NCBI RefSeq assembly: GCF_001025135.1
Contig: NZ_AP012323.1
Coordinates: 1,922,001 to 1,986,000 of the forward strand
Source: Bifidobacterium bifidum ATCC 29521 = JCM 1255 = DSM 20456
GTDB lineage: Bacteria; Actinomycetota; Actinomycetes; Actinomycetales; Bifidobacteriaceae
DNA length: 64,000 nt
Direction: 5' to 3'
Shown: positions 40,278 through 48,042 of the stretch, one piece after another
Layout: each line of letters begins with the position of its first letter
Position numbering within the stretch: position 1 is the stretch's first letter
The notes under the pieces: generated by a model
The model's input: the letters and a program-made list of their open reading frames with translations, nothing else
Database searches by the model: none
What the model was told of the DNA's origin: nothing
Translations under genes and position numbers: made by a program

Positions 40278-40518
40278 GTGCCTCCGGTTTCACATCAAGG
40301 AAATCGGAGGCTTTTTCTATATCATCCATGTTCCATCGGGTGCGCCCACTGAACTTCTGGGATAGAGTCGGTGCGGCAATTCCCATAGCCTGCGCCAGAT
40401 CCTTCTGAGAGGTCTGTCGAATGGCGATAAGAACCTTCATGTTGTATGTAACGCGATCCTGAAGGCTCAGCTCTTGCTTCTGCGCCTTTAACGCCGGCGA
40501 GACCATCACTGCAGTCAT
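40234..40518 (-). CDS. XRE-family HTH protein ending inside tRNA-fMet
   Basis: 94 residues. A helix-turn-helix of the Cro/C1 type is clear: IRQTSQKDLAQAMGIAAPTL followed by SQKFSGRTRWNMDDIEKASDFL. The last residues (AGHGFEPWTSGL) are read from the antisense strand of the tRNA, which supplies the stop codon, as is common for genes at the edge of tRNA-integrated elements. The start (40518 or 40506) is uncertain because no ribosome site is evident. It probably controlled the island. Confidence 0.75.
   Translation of the reverse strand: MTAVMVSPALKAQKQELSLQDRVTYNMKVLIAIRQTSQKDLAQAMGIAAPTLSQKFSGRTRWNMDDIEKASDFLDVKPEALVAGHGFEPWTSGL
40280..40318 (+). terminator. Terminator after tRNA-fMet
   Basis: GCCTCCGGTTTC pairs with GAAATCGGAGGC across CACATCAAG, followed by TTTTTCT. 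It lies within the coding sequence of the opposing XRE gene. Confidence 0.8.
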
Positions 40519-40636
40519 GTGAACTAGATTAGCAATGCATAGACTTACTTTCAAGTCTTGGATTAGGAATTTACAAACCATGATATTGTTACACATATCT
40601 TTTATCCATACATAAAACTGATTTGTATATAACTAA

Positions 40637-40885
40637 TATGGAGTCGAGAATCAAAACCCTGATCGTAGTACGCGGAAGGCCGCGATCTTGTCGACCGGCT
40701 CGACGCCTCCAGTGACGCTGACCGCCCCGAATCCCGGAAACGACGATGTGCGCCACATCGTGCTCAGGATGATCGACGGCAGGCATTGGACGGCGATTAC
40801 AACCAAACGCGGCAAGCGCATCCGCATCATATCCGTGCGCCGATCGCGCAAGAACAAGGAGGCATGCCATGAAAGCAAAAAATGA
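40637..40885 (+). pseudogene. BrnT-like toxin, N-terminally truncated
   Basis: The open frame ends with GRHWTAITTKRGKRIRIISV and RRSRKNKEACHE, matching the C-terminal half of BrnT ribonuclease toxins (the conserved RIRIISARRA strand). The usual N-terminal FxWDxxKxxxNxxKHG segment is missing: the frame opens only at 40637, after an AT-rich stretch, and no ATG start with a ribosome site is visible. It overlaps the antitoxin start by 17 bp, as in intact brnTA operons. Confidence 0.6.
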
Positions 40886-41147
40886 TGCCAAGGCGATCAC
40901 CAGCGACCAGCTTGAGGAGATGTTCGACAACGGCGACGACATCCTCAGCTATGTCGATCTCGGCAATCCCGTAGTCGAACATCATCCCCCGCTGGAGAAG
41001 CGAATCACGCTGACGATGCCCGCATGGACGGTCAGCGAACTGGACGAGGAAGCCGCCGAGCTGGCAATCAGCCGCAACGCCGTCGTCAATACATGGGTCG
41101 CCGACCGGTTGCGCACCATGCGACGTCGCGAAAACGCCCACGCCTGA
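40869..41147 (+). CDS. BrnA/CopG-type antitoxin
   Basis: 92 residues. The N-terminus has DQLEEMFDNGDDILSYVDLG, typical of antitoxins paired with BrnT, then a ribbon-helix-helix KRITLTMPAWTVSELDEEAA and ELAISRNAVVNTWVADRL. The ATG has AAGGAGG seven bases upstream, inside the end of the toxin remnant. It appears intact although the toxin is truncated. Confidence 0.8.
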   Translation: MKAKNDAKAITSDQLEEMFDNGDDILSYVDLGNPVVEHHPPLEKRITLTMPAWTVSELDEEAAELAISRNAVVNTWVADRLRTMRRRENAHA

Positions 41148-41190
41148 CCCATATACCATTGAGGCCCATGGTTCAAATCCATGCCAAATA

Positions 41191-41222
41191 GAAGGCTAGG
41201 AATTACAAGATTCCTAGCCTTC
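41191..41222. terminator. Hairpin terminator at the island edge
   Basis: GAAGGCTAGGAAT pairs perfectly with ATTCCTAGCCTTC around TACAAG, followed by CTGTTCTATT. It can serve either strand and lies between the island and the surface protein stop. Confidence 0.65.
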
Positions 41223-41297
41223 CTGTTCTATTGCGCCTTTCTCAAGTGCCTCAAACCATCCCCCGGTCTCGCTAGACAACCTTCGCCAGCGGCAGCG

Positions 41298-43571
41298 TCA
41301 GCGACGGGATCGGCGGCGGAAGGCCAGGGCACCGATGGCGGCCGCGGCGGCTCCGGATCCGACGACGATGATGGCGACGACCCCCGCACCGGTATGAGAC
41401 AGCACCGGCTTCTCGGGCTCTGGATCCGCCTTCGGCTCAGCGGGTGGATCATCAGGCGCTTCGACGGTTACGGTCTCCCCTTCGACGCCGAGCTCATGCG
41501 AAACCAGCACATCACCGTCACGCGAGCGAAGCGACGCTCTCCAATACACCAGTCCCGCCTTCGGCGAGCGCACCTGCGGACTGACGATCGTCTGCTCGAA
41601 CAGCGTATGGTCCACTTCGGCGCGGGCCTCGTCAAGCAGCACGCCGTTCATGCCGGGCACCGCCCCTTCCTCCACCGCCTCGTACGCCGTGAACGTCACA
41701 TAGGCCCCTTCGGGCACATCGCCCACAATCCGCGCCGTATCGCGGAACGGCTCATCGACCCGCACAATGTCCGGCTCCACCTGCGTGGTCAGCGCCGGCT
41801 TGCGCGGCCGTGCCACATCCCATATGCGCACGCGCTCCCACGCGTCATCGTATGCGCTGGACGCCGGCATCACCCGGTCATCGCCGTCGAAGCTCCAAAC
41901 GAACACGTACCATCCATGCGATTCGGCCACGATGTGCACCGGATCGCCATGAGCGTCCGGCACCCCGGCGCCCACTCGGATACGCCCGTTGACCGCCGGA
42001 TAATCCCACACGCCAATCAACCGGTGATTGCTGTCCTCGGCCGGCGGCGTCTCCCCCTGAGGCCGGTACGCCTCGTCGCCGGCGGAATCATTCGGATCGC
42101 CCGCCCACCACACGCTCACCTGCGCCATCGCCCGGTCAGCGCCGATGCCAAGCTTGACATTGCCGTCAAAGGATCCGTGATCATCGGGGAATCCGTCGAC
42201 CGTAATGGTGTCGCTCAGTTCGGAACCAACCACGCCGGTATGCTCCGTGACCGTAGATTCCACACTCACCCGAGCACGGTTCGAATTCGTCTCCGTGTAT
42301 TCCAGGAACCCGCTGACCACATCCTTACCTATATATTGTCGCGCAGTATCGCTCAACTTCTCGACTTCGAACGCCCACACCCATGTGCCGAATCCTCCAC
42401 CTCGCGGCGCCTCATACGCCGCGTCGCCGCCCGGCTCGGCCGTTGCTCTCACATCCACGCGCTGCCCGGGAGCAGTGAACGACGCCTCGCCATAAGCGGA
42501 CGGCCGGAATCCCATTGTGCCCAGCCTCGCGATGAACTCCTTCGCCGTCTCGTCGGCACCAGGCATGACCGGCTCGGACAGATCGCCCACGACGAGCCCG
42601 TCGAAATACCATCCGGACGCCCGCAACTCCAATCCGGACGCCCAGGAATCGCCGTCATCCACCCCGGATGTGACGGTATCCACGACCGGCTGCCCGGCGT
42701 CGACCACCTTGGCCGCGACGGCGGTGCCCAGTGTGGGCACGAACTCCTTGCGGACCGAGAAATTCACCGCCTTGCCGCTCACCTGCGAAGAGCCGCCGTA
42801 ACGCACCAGATCCTGGCCTCCCGCGACTGCGAACACGTCCACCTGCTTGCGGTCATATGCCACACTCGCCTTCACTTCACCCTCGCCGGTCGCCTTCCAC
42901 GAGTACACGATCGGCTCCGCCCCGGATATCCCGGTCACCGTCGCGCTCCCGTTCGCGAACACCGCCGGACCGTTCAGCGTCGCGGCGTATCTGATCCCGG
43001 CGATCGTCTTCCCCTGCGCATTGGTCACCGACACCGTGACACGCCCGGTCCGCGTGCCTTCGGCGTATGTACGCGTCACCGTCGCATTCGCCGGGGCGTT
43101 GGATCCCGCCTCCTCCCACATCTGCTCTACCTTGCGCCGCAGCGTCGGATTGTCGCGCATGACGGACACGCGCCGGGATTTCCACGTGTCCGGCTTCAGG
43201 TCCAGCAGATCATGGGCCAGCACCGCGATTGCCGCATGCTCCGCGGCCGTCCCGTCGCGATAATGGTCCATCAGCCAGCCGAGCCGGCGCGCGGTGTCGT
43301 CGTCGCGCAGCTTGACGCTCTCCCCCAGCTGGTATTCGACGCGTTCGTCAGCCTCGATGCAGTAATAGTTGTTCGTCGAATCCTTCGCCATGACGCCGAT
43401 GACCTGCTCGCCGCCATGCTCATAGCGCAGAAACGTGCCGGCATCCGCCCTGCTCAACGTCACCGCCGCGGCCGGCATGGCGGCAAACACCAGCGAGGCC
43501 ACCAATGCGAGAGCCATGACGGCCGCGACCCCCAGCGCGGACTGACATCGCCTGAATACAACCATGTTCAT
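41298..43571 (-). CDS. Large secreted wall-anchored surface protein, unknown ligand
   Basis: 757 residues from ATG at 43571, with an AAGGGA site. A signal peptide (ALGVAAVMALALVASLVFAA, cleavage after AAA) precedes an N-terminal domain with YYCIEA and AAIAVLAHDLLD, which recalls thioester adhesion domains, although the usual Gln partner appears replaced. Several beta-sandwich repeats follow. The C-terminus has an acidic Pro-rich stretch, the sorting signal LSHTG, a hydrophobic helix and FRRRSRR. It is probably an adhesin or pilus-like surface protein. No sortase is adjacent. Confidence 0.8.
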   Translation of the reverse strand: MNMVVFRRCQSALGVAAVMALALVASLVFAAMPAAAVTLSRADAGTFLRYEHGGEQVIGVMAKDSTNNYYCIEADERVEYQLGESVKLRDDDTARRLGWLMDHYRDGTAAEHAAIAVLAHDLLDLKPDTWKSRRVSVMRDNPTLRRKVEQMWEEAGSNAPANATVTRTYAEGTRTGRVTVSVTNAQGKTIAGIRYAATLNGPAVFANGSATVTGISGAEPIVYSWKATGEGEVKASVAYDRKQVDVFAVAGGQDLVRYGGSSQVSGKAVNFSVRKEFVPTLGTAVAAKVVDAGQPVVDTVTSGVDDGDSWASGLELRASGWYFDGLVVGDLSEPVMPGADETAKEFIARLGTMGFRPSAYGEASFTAPGQRVDVRATAEPGGDAAYEAPRGGGFGTWVWAFEVEKLSDTARQYIGKDVVSGFLEYTETNSNRARVSVESTVTEHTGVVGSELSDTITVDGFPDDHGSFDGNVKLGIGADRAMAQVSVWWAGDPNDSAGDEAYRPQGETPPAEDSNHRLIGVWDYPAVNGRIRVGAGVPDAHGDPVHIVAESHGWYVFVWSFDGDDRVMPASSAYDDAWERVRIWDVARPRKPALTTQVEPDIVRVDEPFRDTARIVGDVPEGAYVTFTAYEAVEEGAVPGMNGVLLDEARAEVDHTLFEQTIVSPQVRSPKAGLVYWRASLRSRDGDVLVSHELGVEGETVTVEAPDDPPAEPKADPEPEKPVLSHTGAGVVAIIVVGSGAAAAAIGALAFRRRSRR

Positions 43572-43695
43572 GATATTCCCTTCCTGAAATCCCGCCGCGT
43601 CCACGATGGGCGGTTGATGACACCATGCCATGCCGGACGCCGTCGGCCACCGGATTTCAGGCAATGTGGTCGAAGGCTATCCCCCTTCGGCGTGT

Positions 43696-43766
43696 TGTGG
43701 ATAACTCCCCACGGCAGTTATCCACATTTGGCGGTTCTCGGCATATAAGACAGAGGGTTATCCACA
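43696..43766. promoter_or_regulatory. Cluster of three perfect DnaA boxes
   Basis: TGTGGATAA at 43696-43704 and TTATCCACA at 43718-43726 and 43758-43766, all exact matches to the consensus 9-mer. The spacings (22 and 40 bp centre to centre) are near whole helical turns. The cluster lies in the divergent promoter region of the surface protein and glgE, and box three ends 37 bp before the glgE start. Confidence 0.8.
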
Positions 43767-43803
43767 ATCGCCCATTGGCCATCAGCCGTATACAATGGGC
43801 GGT

Positions 43804-46110
43804 ATGGCAGAAGAAAAGAAAGGCGCGTCAGCGCTTAGCAGTAGTTCATCTCGATCAGCCACATCGCATTCGGACGACAAGACCGAAGCGAAATCCGCAA
43901 CCCGTCGCACTTCGTCGGGCAAGCAGTCCACATCACGTACCACCTCGCCGCGCAAGCGCACGACGGCCAAGACGCCTCGCGCCTCCAGAACGACGAAAGC
44001 CGCCACTGCGGCCGCCGTCGCCAACGGTGAGGTCCCCGCGCAGTCCATTCCCGTCGCAGACCCGTCACAGTTCGGACGCATCGCCGTCATGGACGTGACG
44101 CCGAACGAGGAATCCGGCCGTTTCCCCGCCCGTGTCGAGCTGGGCGAACCGTTCAAGGTCACCGCGCAGGTCTTCATCGAAGGCCGCACCAAAGTCGGTG
44201 CCACCGCCATCGTGCGCAACCACCGCGGCAAGGAGATGCAGCGTCTGCCGATGACCTGCACCAACCCCGGCCTCGACCGCTGGGAGGTCATGCTCACCTG
44301 CGGCGAGCACAGCGACGTCAAGCCGTGGCAGCCCGAATTCGCCGCCATCAAGCGCCAGCTGGGCGAATGGAGCGTCACCGTCGAAGGATGGGAGGACACC
44401 TACAAGTCCTGGCTGCATGACGCGGCCATCAAAGTCAAGGTCAACGACGACGTCGAGAACGCCCTTGAATCCGGCGCGCAATTGCTGGAACGCTGGGCGA
44501 AGACCGCCGACGCCAAGCTGAGCGCCGCGCAGCGAAAGATGCTCGTCGCCGCTGCCGCCACCATGAAGGACACATCGCTTACACCCGAGGACCGTCTCGC
44601 CGCGGCGACCAGCGAACCGGTCGCCCAGCTGCATCTGACCAACCCGCTGCGCGACGGCGTCTCGCCCAGCCAGCCCCAGCGTTTCCTCGTGCAGCGTCCG
44701 GAATCCAGCTTCGCCGCATGGTACCAGTTCTTCCCGCGTTCCGAGGGCGCCTACGTCGACCCGGAGACCGGCAAGATCGTCCAGGGCACGCTCAAGACGT
44801 CGGTGTCCGGCCTGGAACGCGCCAAGGCCGAAGGCTTCGACATCGTGTACCTGCCGCCGATCTTCCCGATCGGCAAGACGAACCGCAAGGGACGCAACAA
44901 CGCGCTGGAGGCCGGCCCCGACGATCCGGGCTCGCCGTTCGGCATCGGTTCCGAGCTGGGCGGGCATGACACCGTCGACCCGCTGCTCGGCAACATGGAC
45001 GATTTCAAGGCGCTCGTCGCCAAGGCCCACGAGCTGGGTCTGGAAATCGCGCTCGACTTCGCGCTGCAGTGCTCGCCCGACCACCCGTGGGTCAAGCAGC
45101 ACCCGGATTGGTTCCACCACAAGCCGGACGGCTCCATCGCCTTCGCGGAGAACCCGCCGAAGAAGTATCAGGACATCTACCCGATCGACTTCAACGCCGA
45201 CATGCCCGGCATCGAGAAGGAAGTCGAGCGTGTTCTCGAACTGTGGATCAACGCCGGCGTGACGATCTTCCGCATCGACAACCCCCACACCAAGCCGGTG
45301 CGCTTCTGGCAGGACGTCATCGCGGCGGTCACCAAGAAGCACCCGGAGATCCTGTTCCTGGCCGAGGCGTTCACCCGCCCGGGCATGATGCGCGCGCTGA
45401 GCTACGTTGGATTCACGCAGTCGCACTGCTACTTCCCGTGGCGCAACACCAAGGAGGAGCTGGGCAAGTACCTGGAGACCACGAACGGCGACGACGGCTA
45501 CTACCAGCACAACACGTTCTGGCCCACCACGCCGGACATCCTCACCGCCTACGTGCGCGACAACGGCATCGCCGGCCACGCTGTGCGCGCGGTGCTCGCC
45601 GCGATGGGCAGCCCGAGCTGGGGCATCTACAACGGCTTCGAGCTGATCGAGAACAAGCAGCGCCCCGGTTTCGAGGAGCAGATCGACAACGAGAAGTACG
45701 AGGTCAAGGTGCGCGACTGGTCGGCCGCCGACAAGTACGGCATCGCCGAGCTGCTGACCAACCTGAACCGCGTCCGCCGCGAGCATCCGAAGGTGTTCAG
45801 CTACCACAACCTGACGGTGCTGGAATCCTCCGACCCGAACATCCTCGCATTCGCCCGCCACACACCGGCCGAACTGACCGGCACCGACAAGCCGGAGACG
45901 CTGATCGTGGTGGTGAACCTGGACGGTCACGAGGCGCATCAGGCCATGGTGCATCTGGAGCTGCCCGACTATGGCATCGATCCGAAGTGGGGTGCGCACA
46001 TACACGACGAGCTGACCGGCCGCGACTTCGCGTGGAGCTGGGACAACTTCGTCTCGTTGGCACCGTGGGCCGATGTGGCGCACATCTTCACCGTGGTGCA
46101 TGAGGACTGA
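43804..46110 (+). CDS. glgE: Alpha-1,4-glucan:maltose-1-phosphate maltosyltransferase
   Basis: 768 residues, GH13 subfamily 3. It extends alpha-glucan from maltose-1-phosphate. The catalytic nucleophile is about Asp492 (IFRIDNPHTKP) and the acid/base about Glu521 (FLAEAFTRPGMM). Substrate-binding segments such as LPPIFPIGKTNRKGRNN are intact. ATG at 43804 is supported by a perfect -10, TACAAT, exactly 7 nt upstream, so the mRNA is probably leaderless. The first 80 or so residues are a basic Ser/Thr/Lys/Arg-rich disordered extension (SPRKRTTAKTPRASRTTKA) not found in typical GlgE. The other pathway genes (treS, pep2, glgM) are not in the window. Confidence 0.95.
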   Translation: MAEEKKGASALSSSSSRSATSHSDDKTEAKSATRRTSSGKQSTSRTTSPRKRTTAKTPRASRTTKAATAAAVANGEVPAQSIPVADPSQFGRIAVMDVTPNEESGRFPARVELGEPFKVTAQVFIEGRTKVGATAIVRNHRGKEMQRLPMTCTNPGLDRWEVMLTCGEHSDVKPWQPEFAAIKRQLGEWSVTVEGWEDTYKSWLHDAAIKVKVNDDVENALESGAQLLERWAKTADAKLSAAQRKMLVAAAATMKDTSLTPEDRLAAATSEPVAQLHLTNPLRDGVSPSQPQRFLVQRPESSFAAWYQFFPRSEGAYVDPETGKIVQGTLKTSVSGLERAKAEGFDIVYLPPIFPIGKTNRKGRNNALEAGPDDPGSPFGIGSELGGHDTVDPLLGNMDDFKALVAKAHELGLEIALDFALQCSPDHPWVKQHPDWFHHKPDGSIAFAENPPKKYQDIYPIDFNADMPGIEKEVERVLELWINAGVTIFRIDNPHTKPVRFWQDVIAAVTKKHPEILFLAEAFTRPGMMRALSYVGFTQSHCYFPWRNTKEELGKYLETTNGDDGYYQHNTFWPTTPDILTAYVRDNGIAGHAVRAVLAAMGSPSWGIYNGFELIENKQRPGFEEQIDNEKYEVKVRDWSAADKYGIAELLTNLNRVRREHPKVFSYHNLTVLESSDPNILAFARHTPAELTGTDKPETLIVVVNLDGHEAHQAMVHLELPDYGIDPKWGAHIHDELTGRDFAWSWDNFVSLAPWADVAHIFTVVHED

Positions 46111-46153
46111 GAACGCATGAGGGACGCGCGGCCGGCAGGCTGACCGTTTCGGT

Positions 46154-46195
46154 GATGGGGCCCGTCGTTTCGGCGACGGGCCCCATCTGCGTTTT
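46154..46195 (+). terminator. Terminator of glgE
   Basis: GATGGGGCCCGTCG-TTTCG-GCGACGGGCCCCATC, a stem of 14 bp, followed by TGCGTTTTT. Confidence 0.85.
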
Positions 46196-46276
46196 TGGGC
46201 GAAATCGTGGCGCTTCCGGCGTACGACGGGGTATTGTGGAGTGTGATTATGTCAATCGACTCTAAGGAGCAATATC

Positions 46277-46771
46277 ATGGCAGAAACGTTCAACGTTCTC
46301 GTTGAAATCCCGCGTGGTTCCAAGAACAAGTACGAAGTCGACCAGGAGACCGGCCGCATCACCCTGGACCGTGAGCTGTTCACCGCCATGGGCTACCCGG
46401 ACGACTACGGCTACATCGAAGGCACGCTCGGCGAGGACGGCGATCCGCTGGACGCGCTGGTGATGGTCAAGAACTCCGTGTTCCCGGGCTGCGTCATCGA
46501 GTGCCGCGCCGTCGGCCTGTACCACATGGAAGACGAAGAGGGCGGCGACGACAAGGTGCTGTGCGTGCCCGCCGACGTGCGCTACGACGACATCAAGGAC
46601 GTCAACGACGTCAACGAGTACCACCTCAAGGAGATCAAGCACTTCTTCGAGCAGTACAAGGCCCTGGAACCCAACAAGGAAGTCCTCCCCGGCGACTACT
46701 GGACCGGCGCGGACGTTGCCGAGAAGGAAATCAAGGAGGCGCGCGAGCGTCTCGCGAACGCGTCGAAGTGA
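46277..46771 (+). CDS. ppa: Inorganic pyrophosphatase
   Basis: 164 residues, family I. It hydrolyses pyrophosphate from biosynthesis. The metal-binding motif EDGDPLDALVM, the PDDYGYIEGTLGEDG segment and VPADVRYDDIKDV are intact. The start has AAGGAGC. Its last 18 codons (VAEKEIKEARERLANASK) begin a 163-bp tandem repeat that extends past the stop; the gene itself ends normally in the first unit. Confidence 0.97.
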   Translation: MAETFNVLVEIPRGSKNKYEVDQETGRITLDRELFTAMGYPDDYGYIEGTLGEDGDPLDALVMVKNSVFPGCVIECRAVGLYHMEDEEGGDDKVLCVPADVRYDDIKDVNDVNEYHLKEIKHFFEQYKALEPNKEVLPGDYWTGADVAEKEIKEARERLANASK

Positions 46772-47104
46772 TTTGCTTCAGGACAGCCCGGTAAGCTGTC
46801 CGGCGGCAACGTGCGAGGACGCGACAGCGACCGAGCCAACCATGAGCCGGCCGAAGGCCGTCCTCAATTGCAGGACCGTTGCCGAGAAGGAAATCAAGGA
46901 GGCGCGCGAGCGTCTCGCGAACGCGTCGAAGTGATTTGCTTCAGGACAGCCCGGTAAGCTGTCCGGCGGCAACGTGCGAGGACGCGACAGCGACCGAGCC
47001 AACCATGAGCCGGCCGAAGGCCGTCCTCAATTGCAGGACCGTTGCCGAGAAGGAAATCAAGGAGGCGCGCGAGCGTCTCGCGAACGCGTCGAAGTGATTT
47101 GCTT
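46715..47104 (+). repeat. Tandem repeat of the ppa 3' end (163-bp unit, 2.4 copies)
   Basis: Units begin with GTTGCCGAGAAGGAAATC at 46715, 46878 and 47041. Each contains the last 18 codons and stop of ppa, then about 108 bp of spacer with hairpins (GGACAGC-CCGGTAA-GCTGTCC and GTCCTCAATTGCAGGAC). The first two units appear identical; the third stops after TTTGCTTC. The downstream copies have no start context and are not genes. Confidence 0.92.
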
Positions 47105-47115
47105 CGCTTCCGCCT

Positions 47116-47204
47116 CCGCTGGCGGGGGCTGTCAGCCATCGGCTGACTGGGGGCTTAAGTGCCACGACCACCCCCAGTCGCTCCGTGACAGCCCCCGCCA
47201 GCGG
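47116..47204. repeat. 89-bp nested palindrome upstream of mntP
   Basis: CCGCTGGCGGGGGCTGTCA (47116-47134) pairs perfectly with its complement at 47186-47204. Inner arms GACTGGGGG and CCCCCAGTC also pair, and CAGCC-ATC-GGCTG forms a side hairpin. It is followed by ATTATATTATCTTAT, so it may act as the real terminator for ppa. Confidence 0.75.
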
Positions 47205-47454
47205 GGGCATTATATTATCTTATCGACCACAGCTTTCTGGCTCGCCTACAAACAGATTCCGCTGTTTGCTTCACGGCTCGTCCCGCCAGCGGGGCGATGT
47301 TGTGTTACAGTAGTGCCTTGTAGTTTTCACGACTTGCGAACAGCATTCGCTTGGATTCAAAGCCGGCTTGCTGGCCCGGCAGTTCTCAAAGTCCGTGCCC
47401 CCTAGGCGTAGGCGGTTTATCCGTCGAGGCCCATCCCCCGGGGAAGCCGGCGGG

Positions 47455-48042
47455 ATGAACCTTTATGTTCCAGCTATGATTGAGATACTGCTTATTTCCG
47501 TATCCGTCGCCATGGACGCTTTCGCCGTCTCGATCGGAAAGGGGTTGACCGTCACGCGCGTGCGGCCGGTCGACGTCATCAAGACCGCATTGTGGTTCGG
47601 CGGCTTCCAGGCATTGTTCCCGCTTCTGGGCTTTTTCGCGGCCAACACGTTCAGCAAATACGTCACCGCGGTTGATCATTGGATCATTTTCGCGCTGCTC
47701 GCGTTCATCGGCGGCAACATGATCCGCGAGGCGTTCGGCGAGGAAGAGGAGAACAGCCGGGAGACGGCCCAGTTCGACTGGCGCCATATGCTGCCGCTCG
47801 CGGTGGCGTGTAGCATCGATGCGTTCGCCGTCGGCGTGAGCTTCGCATTCATGCAGGTCAACATCTGGTTTTCGGTGATCGTCATCGGCGTGGTGACCGG
47901 CGCGTTCTCCGCTGCCGGCCTGTATATCGGCCGCGTGTTTGGCGCACGCTGGCAGAAGCCGGCGCAGATCGCCGGCGGTGCCGTGCTCGTGCTCATCGGT
48001 CTTAAGGTGCTGCTTGAGCACCTTGGCTTCATAGCATGGTAA
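47455..48042 (+). CDS. mntP: Manganese efflux pump MntP
   Basis: About 195 residues, six membrane helices. It exports Mn(II). Family motifs with membrane-embedded acidic residues, VAMDAFAVSIGKGL and ACSIDAFAVGVSFAF, occur in the two halves. ATG at 47455 (MNLYVP) or 47476 (MIEIL) could be the start; neither has a strong ribosome site. The 250-bp leader is GC-rich and can fold, but I could not find the conserved core of the yybP-ykoY Mn riboswitch. Confidence 0.92.
   Translation: MNLYVPAMIEILLISVSVAMDAFAVSIGKGLTVTRVRPVDVIKTALWFGGFQALFPLLGFFAANTFSKYVTAVDHWIIFALLAFIGGNMIREAFGEEEENSRETAQFDWRHMLPLAVACSIDAFAVGVSFAFMQVNIWFSVIVIGVVTGAFSAAGLYIGRVFGARWQKPAQIAGGAVLVLIGLKVLLEHLGFIAW

Larger units (their letters stand above)
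40244..41185. mobile_element. Mini-island at tRNA-fMet bounded by att-like direct repeats
   Basis: The tRNA 3' segment GAGGTCCATGGTTCAAATCC continuing to ATGCC (40244-40268) recurs at 41161-41185 with a single mismatch; the 20-bp core CCATGGTTCAAATCCATGCC is identical. The 0.9 kb between holds an XRE regulator, a truncated brnT and a brnA antitoxin, and an AT-rich stretch (40519-40640) unlike the surrounding genome. No integrase remains, so it is a decayed element. Confidence 0.75.

Noticed and set aside
40201..41222. Prophage at tRNA-fMet
   Set aside because: Only a regulator and a toxin-antitoxin remnant are present; no integrase or phage structural genes.
43670..43800. Possible chromosomal replication origin at the DnaA-box cluster
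   Set aside because: No dnaA, dnaN, gidB/parAB or rpmH nearby and no adjacent AT-rich unwinding stretch, so it is reported as a regulatory cluster instead.
46716..47097. Two extra 72-codon genes downstream of ppa
   Set aside because: They are frames running through the 163-bp tandem repeat and share the ppa tail; no independent start signals.
46715..47104. CRISPR-like array
   Set aside because: The unit is 163 bp with 2.4 near-identical copies and no variable spacers.
47320..47460. yybP-ykoY manganese riboswitch before mntP
   Set aside because: The conserved GGGGAGTAG and CGTCA-type core segments could not be found by eye; a covariance search would be needed.
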